Shown here piece by piece: positions 38,349 to 49,887 of a DNA stretch of 64,000 nt; within the stretch, counting starts at the first letter, position 1; each line of letters starts with the position of its first letter. Both the position numbers and the translations under genes were made by a program. The stretch spans positions 119,047,741 through 119,111,740 of the forward strand of contig CM041465.1 in the NCBI GenBank assembly GCA_023213395.1, read 5' to 3'. The notes beneath the pieces are model-generated. The model was not told the DNA's origin and searched no databases. It saw nothing but the letters and a program-made list of their open reading frames with translations. The stretch comes from Cycas panzhihuaensis. Lineage: Eukaryota > Cycadophyta.

Positions 38349-39652
38349 TGTATACACTCCTTGGGGGTAGAGTTTGTCTTATGTCATAGGTGGAGGACTC
38401 ATCTCTATTCACTAGCTTATAAAGCAAGAGGAAGGGCTTCATCAAAAAGTAACATTGGTTCATGGTTTAGCATTGTTTTATTTATTATGCATCTTTGCTC
38501 TTTTTAGTGCTTTATTTCCTTTCTTTATTTACAACATTTCTTTTGAGTTTAAGGAAGGTAAGGGAGCCTTATTGTATCCCATGGCATCCACAATAAAGGA
38601 GCTTATGCTATCAGCAAAGGAAAAGCTAGGTCAAAGTTGCCCTCAAGCATTATTAATCGGGCATGATCTTTTGAAGCTCTCTCCCTCTTCCTCCAATCTT
38701 ATCTTTTGGTTAATGTTGATTACATGCATATAAACAATAAAAGCAAAAGAATTGTCTTGTTGCATAACACACTTCTTGCATTCATAAAAGGGAAATAGAT
38801 CCCTCTATTCCCCTGCTTCCTTCTTCATGAAAGAAAAAGTCATTGTAGGAAAAGACTCCTCCTCCTATTTTGCATACACATATGCATGTACAAACAAGGT
38901 TGGAGAACATAGCTTGAAGAAGTGCATTTCTTTTTTGCATCAAAAGGAAACACATATTAAAACAGAAGACAGTGCATAAGCATTAAAATAATACTCATCT
39001 CTCTCCTTCCTCTTGAATCTCCTTCCTATATAAAATTGACCTTTGCATTTCTCAAAGTAAGTAGCTTAAGGGTTTTCTTAGTCAAAAGTAAAGGAGAGTG
39101 AATTTGAGAGTGAGAGATTTCAATTGATATGCATTGTTAAATAACTATTTTATTTTGTAAATAACACAACCACATTTCTTTTGCCTTAAACATCATACCT
39201 TTAAAATAAGAAAATATCACCTCTTTACACAACCAAAAGAGACCTCAATATAACCTTGCACTATAACCAAACCCTAAAGGTAACCCTTTAGACAAAAAGA
39301 AACAACCTAAAACCCTTTGTTTTGCATCTTGTTTCTTACCCATACTGTACTTCCTTTTTTCCAAAAGGGAGTCATCATTTCTTCCCTTCCCAATGAGGAT
39401 AGGAGAGTCTTATCTAGGCTAATTGGTATCCCGAGGATGTTGATCCTTCTACTCCCAAAGAATACCATAATCCTCTAAGGTGGATAGGGGGACACGCACA
39501 TTGTGGGTCCTCAAACTTGTTCCCTAGTGTAGAGATGCCCTTTAAGGGTAAGTTAAACCCCTTTTACACTTCCAAATTCCTATTCCTTGAAATTAGCATT
39601 AATTAGAGTGTAGTAATTCCTAATGAACCCCCAAAGGTGTGCTTCCAAACAC

Positions 39653-40325
39653 CATCCAAAGAAGAAGTTATAATTGATAGAACTCTATATAAATAATTAA
39701 TTATAAACTTAATATATCTCACTATAGCTAAACCTAACATCTCATATTCAGTTGGTCTAGTCTTTAGGTATATATAAGATCCCAATATGAGACATTAGAA
39801 AGTAGCAAAAAGGGTACTCAAATATCTAAAAGGAACAATTAATCTAAAACTCACTTATCCAAAAGTCAAATTAAACAAGTTGATTGGATTATGTGATTCA
39901 AATTAGGTAGAGGACAAAGAAAAAAGAAGATCAATGAGGGATGCTACTTCTTTCTTGGACTAGTAGCTATCTCCTAGAGTAATAAACAATAATCAACTAT
40001 TACCCTATAATCCATTGAATTAGAGTATAAGTTAGTAGTTAGTGCCTCATGTGAAATAGTTTGGTTAAGACAACTTCTATCAAATTTGGATCAACAGTAA
40101 AAAGGAGTAACAACTTTATTCTATGATAATCAAAGTGCCATCAAGATGACCAAGAATCTAATTCTTTATGTGCAAATGAAATATATTGAAGTGCATTACC
40201 ACTTCATATGGGAGAAGGTATAGAATGAAGAGATTGATTTAATATTCTATCCAATAAATGAATGGATTGCAAATATCCTAACAAAGCCTCTTAGCAAGGA
40301 TAAGTTCCAAATCCTTAAAGATATT
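39653..40325 (+). pseudogene. Copia III RT end and RNase H
   Basis: It resumes at SKEEVIIDRTLYK-stop-LIINLIYLTIAKPNISYSVG and continues with HWKVAKRVLKYLKGTINL-like text (MRH-stop-KVAKRVLKYLKGTIN). GLCDSN-stop-V matches the RNase H YxDADW stretch. It ends with conserved pieces seen across shifts (YDNQSAIKMTKN and EVHYHF types). TGG to TAG and CAA to TAA stops are frequent. It precedes the purine tract AAGAGAGGG (40326-40334). Confidence 0.82.
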
Positions 40326-40334
40326 AAGAGAGGG

Positions 40335-40548
40335 TATTAAGGTATAATGTTTTATCTAGAATGTTAAATATCTTATTTAGGAATAATTGAGGGTAATATG
40401 TAAACCCCTCTTTATGTAAATTAGACAAGCAGCTAACATGTGTCATTTAAACATGCAGTGATTACATCTTGACAATGTATATTTAAGGACTTCATCTCCC
40501 CTATAATAATCAAGGGAAGTTCATCACCTTTTAAGTGTGAATTTAATA
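40335..40548 (+). repeat. 3' LTR of Copia III
   Basis: A 214-bp LTR. Both ends have changed by transition: TATTAAGG for TGTTAAGG, and TTTAATA for TTTAACA. Its right half aligns with the truncated 5' LTR. Confidence 0.8.
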
Positions 40549-41283
40549 ATACTAACCTCTTGTGAGGCCTTTTTAGTGGAAATTTAGCGACATAATAACC
40601 ATGCAATAGGCATTGGACTTCAGTAGGAAAGAGAATTAGAAGAGGGAGGAGGAAGGAGAATCTCCAACCTACTCCACACACTATAAAATCCTGCAATAAA
40701 ACTGATAGAGCTCTACCACTTGTAGGAATTACTGGCATGCAAGACTATTATAAAAAATAGATGGAAAAACTACCAAACCAATGAAGATAAACTAAACATT
40801 CAACTCAACCAAAAGTGTATGTGAAATAGGCCTCATAAATAACAAACTATCCACCCCTTTTGGAGGCCAAATAAGTAATACTAGGCCCTCATTTGAGTAT
40901 AAGATACCAATAAATGTAGGAGGTGAAACATATAAATGAAAGACAGTAAAAAATAGCACAACAAATAAGCATAAACAAAGGTAATACAATTCTAGAAGGA
41001 AAAATTAAATAAAATCTTAGAGAAAAGATGGAAATTATAGGCTTGTAGGGGATGTTGCCCCATTTTAAGAGATGAAGAGATGCCAATGATAATATGCTCT
41101 ATCTAACAAATCCTTCAACAGCATCCAATGATCAAACTTTAAGCCAAGAGTGGAATCCAATGAGGAATGTTAGATGAACTTAAGTAATTTGATAAAATTT
41201 TGGAAGCATTATGATAACTCAATCAACTCATAGAATGACCTACATTTTTTAATGAAAATAGGGTGTATAAATAGATACAGATG
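40549..41283. other. Unassigned sequence right of Copia III
   Basis: No domain was recognised. Open frames on the minus strand (40433-40738, 40792-41086) have no motif and the first overlaps the LTR. Confidence 0.4.
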
Positions 41284-41470
41284 AAGGCCCTAGCCTATGG
41301 TTTCAAGACCATAGATTTGGGAGAAATTATAGGCCAAAACCATAAGTAAAATTCCATGGTTTTAATAGCAAACTATAAAATTATGCAATAAATGGCCTAT
41401 GGTTTTATCAAAACCTATGAATAACCCATGGTTTTGATGAAGCCATAAAGAGGGCCTACTTCTTGGAGCC
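41284..41470. repeat. Cluster of palindromic CCATGGTTTT motifs
   Basis: At least six copies of (C)YATGGTTTT or its complement AAAACCAT lie within 190 bases. Several are paired as hairpins: CTATGGTTTCAAGACCATAG, AAAACCAT...ATGGTTTT, and GGTTTTATCAAAACC. Such clusters are typical of subterminal regions of CACTA-type or other DNA transposons. No terminal inverted repeat or transposase was found, so this is only a candidate remnant. Confidence 0.4.
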
Positions 41471-42019
41471 ATAAATACATACCAAATATAGGCCTAAAAA
41501 ATTTTAAAGTAGAAAAAGTCATATTGTGAAGTTTGGTGTGATACCATGAAGTTCTAATTTTTTCACAATTCTAGATAAAAATTTGTTTAAAAGGTTGAAA
41601 AAATAATATAGCATGATGGAAAATCAAGGTGGCACAAGTAATAATCATAATGGGATGAGAGAAAAAGATGAAAAATAGATCAAATTTGATGAAAAAAGAA
41701 TCAAAAGAACAGGTTGAGAAGAGGAAAGATATAAAATGAGCAAAAGAAAGGTGAGATGTATCTTGTAGAGGTACTAAGAGGCTATTCTTAACTTTCTAAA
41801 CTTGAATGGATAATAATAAAGCCATCGACCATGGTCAAAATTATCATCAACAAAGCACAAACATACTCATCTAATAAATTAACATGTAAACAAGAGCATA
41901 TTCTTATAAAACAACTACTCTAAGATACATTAAGCTAAGCTAAGAAATGAATAAGCATATACCTTCACTTAATAGTTGGTATGGTGTCCATAAAGTTCTC
42001 AGATTATAGAAAATAATAT
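41471..42019. other. Unassigned AT-rich sequence
   Basis: I see no coding similarity. One more CCATGGT (with flanking ATCGA) occurs near 41828. Confidence 0.35.
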
Positions 42020-43620
42020 ACATCTCTCAAACCTCTTTTCCATGTTTAATATTAGGTAAATCAATCACCATTTATATTTTCTTCATTAATGCTAAATTAT
42101 TGTAGTTTTCATATCTAAATCTTTTATGCCATATCTCACTATCCATATTAATTGATGCCTTTAAAGCATAATAGTTATTTTAAGGTATAACTAACTTAAA
42201 TAATTTATCACTTGTCATTTGACCCTTAGCAACTATTGCTTCATTCTTTAATGTATCCCTAATTATGCATTCCCCATTAAAGATAACTTTACACTTTTGC
42301 TCCATTATTTGTCAGACTCATGGTATGTTTTCTTTTAGTATAGGGACATGAAGTATATCATTAATGCACTTGGTCCCTCTAAAATTTGTTTGGATAGATA
42401 CATTCCCTTTATTTGTTATTGCTTAAATAGTGTTATTTCTAAATATGATTTTGTTTGTTTGAGAATTGTCTAACTCTTTAAACCATTCTTTTCTTAGAGT
42501 CATATAGGTAGAGCAACTTGAGTCAATGTGCCAACTATCCTCTTCTTCATTAGCTATTAGACTTGATAGAAAAAGTCTCTCATTTTCCCTTAGTTCTTCA
42601 ACTATTGCATTTGTTACTCCCCTTTATATGTTATACCTTTTTATAAAGTAATTAATTTTTAAGTATCTATTTCTATGGAAATAGGAGCATTACATTATTC
42701 CTCTTCATCTACCTCTAGGACTCCTTCCTCTTTGCCCCTAATTCCTTCCTCTTAGACTTTAGCCTCTACTTTTATAGTTTTGAGTTCCAAATCCTTCTCC
42801 TTGAACTTGATTAAATTGGCCTTGATTCCCATATATTTGTCCATGATAAAGTTATCCTTATCCTTGAAGAAATTTCCCCTAACCTTGATGGAAACTATCC
42901 TTGGTAAAATTATCTTTAGTTCTTATAGTTTTGACCCCTCCCTTATAGAGATTGACCTCTTTTCCTAGAACTTTGGCCTTAATAAGGTGACCTAATATTT
43001 GTCTTAATAGAAAATACATGTTCTAAGGACTCACTACTATCTTTCTCTTCTTCAGTAGCTAACAACATAGCACTAAGTTAATCAACCTTAAGTATAATTA
43101 GGTCTTTGGACACTTCAATACTTGTGGCTACCATTTTAAACATCTTAATCTTACTAACACTTAAAATCTTTCCTACCATATTTTGTTCACTAATATCTTT
43201 ACGTAAGACCCTTATTTGATTAATTAGGCCTTGTATCTTAGTTATGAATTCATTGATCCTCTTATTCTTATTCATTCTAAAGTTTTTAAATCTAGTCCTT
43301 ATGGTTTAAAGTTTTATTATAATAACTCCTTTATAGGTCATCTTCAAATTGTTCCATACCTCCTTTGATATAGTCATTTCATTTAGTTTTGGAAAGATGT
43401 GGTCCTTGAAAGAGTAAAAGATGAATGCAAAAGCCTCATTCTCTTTCTTTTTGTTCTCTTTAAAAGTCTTCTTCTCATCTATAGTATCATTAGAATCAAG
43501 TGCATTATAATCATTTATAATTAAGCCCTGCATGCCTTTTAATACAAAGATTAGCTTTATTCTATGAATCTAATTTAAAAAATTAATACCATCAAACTTG
43601 GGTACCATTACATTATTCAT
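42020..43620 (-). pseudogene. Copia gag-protease-GAG-pre-integrase relic, copy B
   Basis: The gag start is at the ATG at 43620 (MNNVMVPKFDGINFLN). It is followed by NEAFAFIFYSFKDHIFPKLN, KEVWNNLKMTYKGVI, INEFITKIQGLINQIRVLRK and MVGKILSVSKIKMFKMV. The zinc knuckle near 42630-42690 reads CSYFHRNRYLKINY, that is C-x2-F-x4-Y-x4-Y where C-x2-C-x4-H-x4-C is expected. The protease region follows (CHIDSS-type start near 42520, CINDILHVPILKEN near 42340). GAG-pre-integrase is IWHKRFRYENYNNLALMKKI near 42080-42130. Stops are TAA/TAG with few indels. It is the same family and orientation as copy A but extends further into pol. Confidence 0.85.
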
Positions 43621-45440
43621 GTTAAAAGCTATGATGAAACAAAATGCCATGAAAGATAAACTACTTTAAAGGTATAAGTGCTTGATAAAGGAGTAACAAG
43701 TGCACTAAGCAAGGGTAAAAATGACAATCAAATTATCCCATTTCAACTTAAGAACATGTACAATTATCCTAATTATAACTTGGCCACCTCCAAGATAAAG
43801 ACTTTTTATTAATTCTTTGATAGTTATTCTTACTAAAGTAAAAATATATGCTTGAAATAAGGTAGGATTTTTAAAAACTGCAGTTAAGCCCCTTTAAGAA
43901 ATTAATATATAGTCACTTGGTTGTTATATATAATCTATAGGTCATATTACAAAGGGACTATAGGGCAATAAACTCAATAGTATATGAAATATAATTAAAT
44001 TTTTTAAAATATTAAATACTCAAAAATATTTTACCACTCATTTATCACTAATTCAAACTTTAAGAACTCACCAAATACTTGCCTAATTTAATGGTGTATA
44101 GTTGCTTATCAAGTTAATACTAATATATCAAGTTTCATATACTAGTAGGCTAAGAACTATACTAAAATTAAATCTCCAATGGGCAAAATAATGAGCACCA
44201 CTACACATTCATATATGGTATAAAGACCCACAAGATAAATATAAATACACTGGCCCTTTGCCAAGAAAAAAAATAGTACTTCCTAATAGGAGACATTGGT
44301 TAATATGATCAAATGGATGATGAACTTATAATCAATGAACACTCCTTAGGATACATTGGTCAATTGAGAATAACTAATTAAAATAGAAGTTATATATTAC
44401 CTATCATCTGACCACTAGGAATTTAAATACAACATAACTTATATATCACGTTGAGATTAGACAAGATAAGAGATGTCCTTATAGTGTTGCCCTACAATCA
44501 GATGAGACAAGAGATATTATTGTAATGTCACGATGGTGACTTTTTATATATGGACATTCGTATGGATGAAATAGTGTTCATCACCATGAATTAAGATGAG
44601 GAGGTGACATAAATATGTAATCAAATATTTAGGACTTGTGATTCTTTTAGGGATAATCTACACACATAGACTATTTCAAACTCTGGTGATAAGACATCTA
44701 GATATAGACTATAAACATGGACTAAGTGGAGATATCCATAATAAATAAGTACAATGAATACAGTGAACAAACACTACATAAGGAATGAAGCATGTCTAAA
44801 TAACCCAATTGACCAATAGGGTGTAAATACTAGTCAAACACAAATGAGATTCTATATGAGGTGCCAAGTTAGGTGCAAACACACATAACTATGGAAATGA
44901 TATGTAACAAATATGTAAATAGTCTATGATAATTGTAAACAATAGATATAAAAAGATGTCAAACATGTATACCTAATATGCTATAAATTTTAACTTTGAA
45001 ATATAAAAAGACACATACACTATACAAGATATAAATTGGTATTAACACACACATAATAATGCCTATAGGCAATACACATGTAAATGACATGATAAATAGG
45101 TGAGTATATTAGAGGCTAAAACTTGAATTAAGAAAATATAACACATTTTGGATTCAAGAACACTCTTAGATAAACTTCTCAAGTGGATAAGGCATGCATA
45201 CTGGCTATTAAAAAAGGTATACGATTTTAAAGACAAATTAAATAGGAGAACTATGGATCTGATACTAAATGATAAATCAGCGGACAATAAAAAGACTAAA
45301 CCATAAAGAGACAAAATAATTAGAGGAAGATGATAGTATTTATATTTACATCGTGTTAAGTCTTATTCCTAGCCTACCTTTTAGGAGTCTCTCACTCTTT
45401 TTATAATTAACCTTTATGGTTGACTTTAACAATAGCAGTT
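43621..45440. other. Leader of copy B and unassigned sequence
   Basis: The first 200 bases align loosely with the copy A leader. The rest is AT-rich with no domain seen. Confidence 0.4.
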
Positions 45441-46053
45441 CATGTTTAGGAATATTTCTTTTCTACTTTTTTTTTTTCAATTACTTTCAACATTTGATTG
45501 AGTTGTTAATGATATTATAAAGTAGATCTTCTACTTCCTTCATTCTATAGCTTTAGTAACATCTTTATTAAGCTCTTTAGTTGAACACCTCATGCTAAGT
45601 TGGTTTATAATGTTCTTCAAATATGACGGATATTTAGTCTACTTCTACTTTTGAGACATTTACCTTTTGAATTCCTTTAATACTAGTTTCTACTTTAGTA
45701 ATAGATGATCTTTTTCATAATGTTGTCTTTGCAATCTTGGTTGTCACCTCATTCAAGGATATTCTTGGATCCTTTATCTTTGATTACTTTTGAGAAGTAG
45801 TTTTCAGTTTCTTAGTTTTTATATGATTCTTCATACCCATCATGATAGATGTAAATTTTATTTTAGTCTTTGACTTAGTGATCGAGCCTTTCTTTTGGCA
45901 TTCATTTGGTCCATTTGTATATTTGGTTTAGTTTTTAAAGTGATCAAATTTTCTATTTCCCTTTCTTCATCAACATCTTTCATGATGTTCCTTTGGAGTA
46001 ATTGGTTTTAGATGTCTCTAGTTCTAGTTCTAATGACCCCTTTAAGTTTTTTA
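45441..46053 (-). other. Unrecognised, possibly decayed coding sequence
   Basis: The minus strand gives a fairly long Lys/Ser/Thr-rich readable stretch (SITKSKTKIKFTSIMMGMKN, DPRISLNEVTTKIAKTT, SITKVETSIKGIQKVN) broken by TAA/TAG. I do not recognise a family. The same host sequence resumes at 49888 beyond Copia IV. Confidence 0.3.
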
Positions 46054-46149
46054 TTATGAAGTTTGTTATCTCTTCAGTTATGCTTTAGTATCTTTTCTCT
46101 TATGGCATATCTCTCTGCAAATCTTTATCTATCATTACACATGTTGGAA
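46054..46149. repeat. Left 96-bp direct repeat flanking Copia IV
   Basis: TTATGAAGTTTGTTATC...ATGTTGGAA. It matches 49792-49887 over the same 96 bases with about 14 differences by eye and ends one base before the LTR. Confidence 0.85.
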
Positions 46150-46150
46150 A

Positions 46151-46462
46151 TGTTAGAATTTGAATATGCGATGAATATATAAAAATGGAACATGATGGTG
46201 AGTGTATGATATAACAATAAATCAAAAAGAAGATGAAGTATGTATAAATGAATACAAGATATGGAGAAATAGATAAAACTAAAATTAGAATAAATGATAA
46301 TAGATATAATTATAGTATAAGTTTGCCATCAATGAGAGAATCTTATTGGTTAATCTAGAGGTAGCATATCTCTATGTGGCTAACAACCTCAAATATAAAA
46401 TACACATAATATAAAGAGAGTGCACATGATGGTAATTATGTAATTAGGTATTACACCCAACA
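46151..46462 (-). repeat. 3' LTR of Copia IV
   Basis: 312 bp, TGTTAGAATTTG...ACACCCAACA on the plus strand, both ends intact. Confidence 0.88.
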
Positions 46463-46520
46463 TGTTACCCTTATAATAGTCAATTATATAATGAAATGTC
46501 ATGTCAAATGATAAACATTA

Positions 46521-46970
46521 AGTCTTCAAATAAATATTAGATTATATATTATTACAATAATATAATCAATTATCAATGTCCATATAAAGTGAAGTCTATT
46601 TACCAAAATACATAGGTAACTAGCCACTACAACTTCCAGTTGAATAGGAACTTCCTTTGCGTATATGGTTCAATCAGTACTAGTGAAAGTAGTTGTAAAG
46701 GAAACCCACCTCTTGCTTATATAAGAAATATAAGCAACCTCCAAATAGAAAGTACCGAGTCTTCAAATAAGCTGGATCATAATCTGATATAATAATATAA
46801 TCAATTATTGTTGTCCATATGAAGAGAACACCATCTACTAGACCACATAGATAACTAGCCATTATGATCGTCAGTTAACTAGGATGTTCCTTTATATACA
46901 TGGATTAATCAGCACTAGCAAGAGTAGTTGTAAAGGGGTCCCACCTCTTACTTATATGGGAAATGCAAGA
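46521..46970. repeat. Tandem repeat inside Copia IV
   Basis: Two diverged units, 46521-46757 and 46758-46970, each beginning AGTCTTCAAA. A third start at 46971 is truncated. Both contain ATAATATAATCAATTAT and GTAGTTGTAAAGG blocks. Confidence 0.8.
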
Positions 46971-49460
46971 AGTCTTCAAAGGGCTCTATGGCCTCAAATT
47001 ACCTCCATGGGCTAAAAACATGTCTCTTTGTGCTTACATTGTACCACCGTAGGCTAAAAATCAAACAATACATATCAATACATGACTTGAAAGATAGATG
47101 TGACTCAAGTATAATATGAATGACTCTCTCTCATATAATAAAGCTCAATATAAGATGGGTTCTCTAGAACTAAAAATAAGACCTCAGTACATGATATCCC
47201 TCCTATTTGGGGTACATCATATTAAAAAATATCATAAAGCCTTTAAACTACATGTATGTGCCTAACGAAACTAAAAAAAAATGAAGAAAAGTAAAGTTTT
47301 AAGGAAAAACTTTTGACTTTAAGATAAATTTTTACATCAAAATAGCTCCAAATAATATCAAGTGGCTTGCTAAATGAAATCTCTTTCAGTTACGAATCTA
47401 ACGCAACTAATGAGACTAAAAATGAAGCCTCCTAGCTTAAGTTATAGCTAAAATATTGATGAAGACTCTATAAAGACTGAAAGTTGAGGCTTAGCCCCTT
47501 TTGCTAGTGAGCGACTAGTCATATAGCACCCCCATACAACTAGGGGATAACATACCAAGGGGTTGGGTAGATCCAAAATACTTATCCAATCTTATTAAAT
47601 TTAATTTTTTCAACCAAAATAAATATTAAACCTATTTTTATGTCCACCACTTTAAAAGTCTAAAAGTTGATTAATTAAGAGAATATTAACCTTGAAAAAT
47701 TAAGGTTCTACCATATTTTTTCTATCTGTGAGCGAGCATCCACTATCATTTTTTGATTACAAGTTATAGTTCTACCATTATTGTAGGTCGATAGTGAGTT
47801 AACTAGTATCTAAGATGCAAACCTCCTCTTTTCATCTTGGAGAGACTTGTCCTAGGGGTAAAAACTTAAATCGGGCAGGCAGTCCATTAACAACAATATT
47901 ATTAATATTCATACCACCAATAACTCTAATTTCTAGGACCAACACTTTTAGTTTTGTATGCTTGTAAATAAGTTTTTTCTCCATGTCTACAGAAAGACAT
48001 ATCTTCTAGTGACAGAACAACAACATACAAACTCCTCACACCATTGTCAGGTTGTTGCCTAATGGCCATCTTCTATCCATCGCTCTTTAATTTTTAACTT
48101 CTTATTATTACCAACTTAACTTCATCTCATCAAGTTGGCATGTAAGAAGTGTTTATTTTTACCAAAGATGCTTTCCTCTATTTTGATGATACAGGCTAGA
48201 TTGAGATGTTGAAAGAGTAGAAGATACATACACACAGATGTGTCTACTTTATAGATGGATTTGTGAATAGAAGAACCATGGGTTTAGATCTATAGGAGAA
48301 TAAGTATTTATACTTGGGCTTGTTCTACTTGCAAGGGTTTAGTTAAAATAGTGGAGATCCATCGATAACAATGGTTGTCATGGTAGGGAGGGTACCCAAC
48401 TTATAGATGATGTATAGTAAACCCTTAAGCTAAGCTTTCCAAACCAAATTTAAAAACTTAAAAAGGGATCATCCCCTTATGATTATTTGTAGGACCTCAT
48501 CTATAAAGAAAATAGAAAAAAGAAATTCTAGGGCAGATTATATTCAACCTGTATTTAATGGTGATTTTTTATAACAGGTTCATAATGCATGTTACGAATG
48601 GTTGAAATCCCTTGGAGCAGGTACAAGAGATAACTTTGGGGCTTGTAGATATCAAGTTCTATTTAAATGTGATGCATTTATCAAATTTCATGGCCTTCTA
48701 AACTGGTACCCTTTTGAATTTAGAGGTAGCGGTGAGATGGTTGCAATGAACAGGGGATGGTAGTGACTTTTATATCATTATTCAAGGTGAAATCTTTTGA
48801 CTTAGAATGGACAATGACATGTAAACCTGCCAATTCTATGCCATAGTCCAATTCTTTATAGTCTTAGAGCTTGCATAATAATTAGTAGATGTAGTAGTAA
48901 CATCCAAAACTGATGTTGTAAACAACTATCATAAGATATATTTTCTTTTATAGCAGATAAACATCTTCTACGGGGTGATCAGGCCTACAACTAGTGTTAA
49001 GATTTACTCTCATTTTTCTTCAAAAATAGTTTCAAACTATACATTTTATGACTATAAATAACATGTCTATGTGCTCAAAAAATAGGCTTATATATAATAT
49101 GAAATCTGATTAGAAAGGCATATAAATATGTAGCTTCAAAATCTTCAAAAATAGTCTTGGAAAAACTTCAAAACATGTTTTAAAGTAGCCTTCAATAAGA
49201 GCTCCAAATAACCTTTAAACAATATCAAAATAACCTCTTTAAATTTGAAATAGCCCTAAATATTTTAGAAAATAGTCCCTTAAAATTGTACATAAAGTGC
49301 ATCAGAAGTTGGCTTTAAATAACTTGAAATAATCCTTCAAATGAGAATGAATAGGTCATTAATCAAGCACAAATCAAAAAATTAGCAAGGCTTCTAAAAA
49401 ACTCGAAAAGGATAACATGTACAAAGGTTTTACAATTATGCCCTCAAGGATTCAAACCTT

Positions 49461-49474
49461 AGGCTCTAATACCA
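49461..49474 (-). other. Primer-binding site of Copia IV
   Basis: Minus strand TGGTATTAGAGCCT, one transition from TGGTATCAGAGC. Confidence 0.85.
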
Positions 49475-49790
49475 TATTAGAATTTAAATATATTATGAAT
49501 ACACAAAAATAGAACATGATGGTAAGTGTATAATATAATAATAAAGCATAAAGAAGATGAAGTATATATAAATAGACACAAGATATGGAGAAATATCCAA
49601 AACTTAAATTAGAATGAATGATAATGTACATACTTATAGTATAATCTCACCATCAATGAGAGAACCTCATTGGTCAATCTAAAGGTGGCACACATCATTA
49701 TGTGGCTCACAACCTCAAATATAAAATACATATAATATAGAGAGAGTGTATATATGAGGGTAATTATATAATTGAGTATTACACCCAACA
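49475..49790 (-). repeat. 5' LTR of Copia IV
   Basis: 316 bp. The inner end is TATTAG (TG to TA), the outer end CCAACA is intact. Confidence 0.88.
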
Positions 49791-49791
49791 T

Positions 49792-49887
49792 TTATGAAGT
49801 TCGTTACCTCTTGAATTATGCTTTCGTGCCTTTTCTCTTATGGCATATCTCTTTGTAGATCTTTATCTATCATTGTATATGTTGGAA
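49792..49887. repeat. Right 96-bp direct repeat flanking Copia IV
   Basis: TTATGAAGTTCGTTACC...ATGTTGGAA, starting one base after the LTR. It is the partner of 46054-46149. Confidence 0.85.

Larger units (their letters stand above)
46151..49790 (-). mobile_element. Copia IV, non-coding LTR element (LARD/TRIM-like)
   Basis: LTRs at 46151-46462 and 49475-49790 are about 83-85% identical by eye. A primer site of initiator-Met type (minus TGGTATTAGAGCCT, 49461-49474) lies beside the right LTR, so the element runs on the minus strand. The 3-kb interior contains no gag or pol motif in any frame. It has a tandem repeat and many short AAATAGCCTTCAAA-like repeats near 49130-49400. It is bracketed by 96-bp direct repeats instead of a 5-bp target duplication (GGAAA left, TTTAT right do not match). 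Confidence 0.8.

Noticed and set aside
46054-46149. The 96-bp flanks of Copia IV as outer parts of longer LTRs
   Set aside because: The order is repeat-LTR...LTR-repeat. If it belonged to the LTR it would be on the same side of both.
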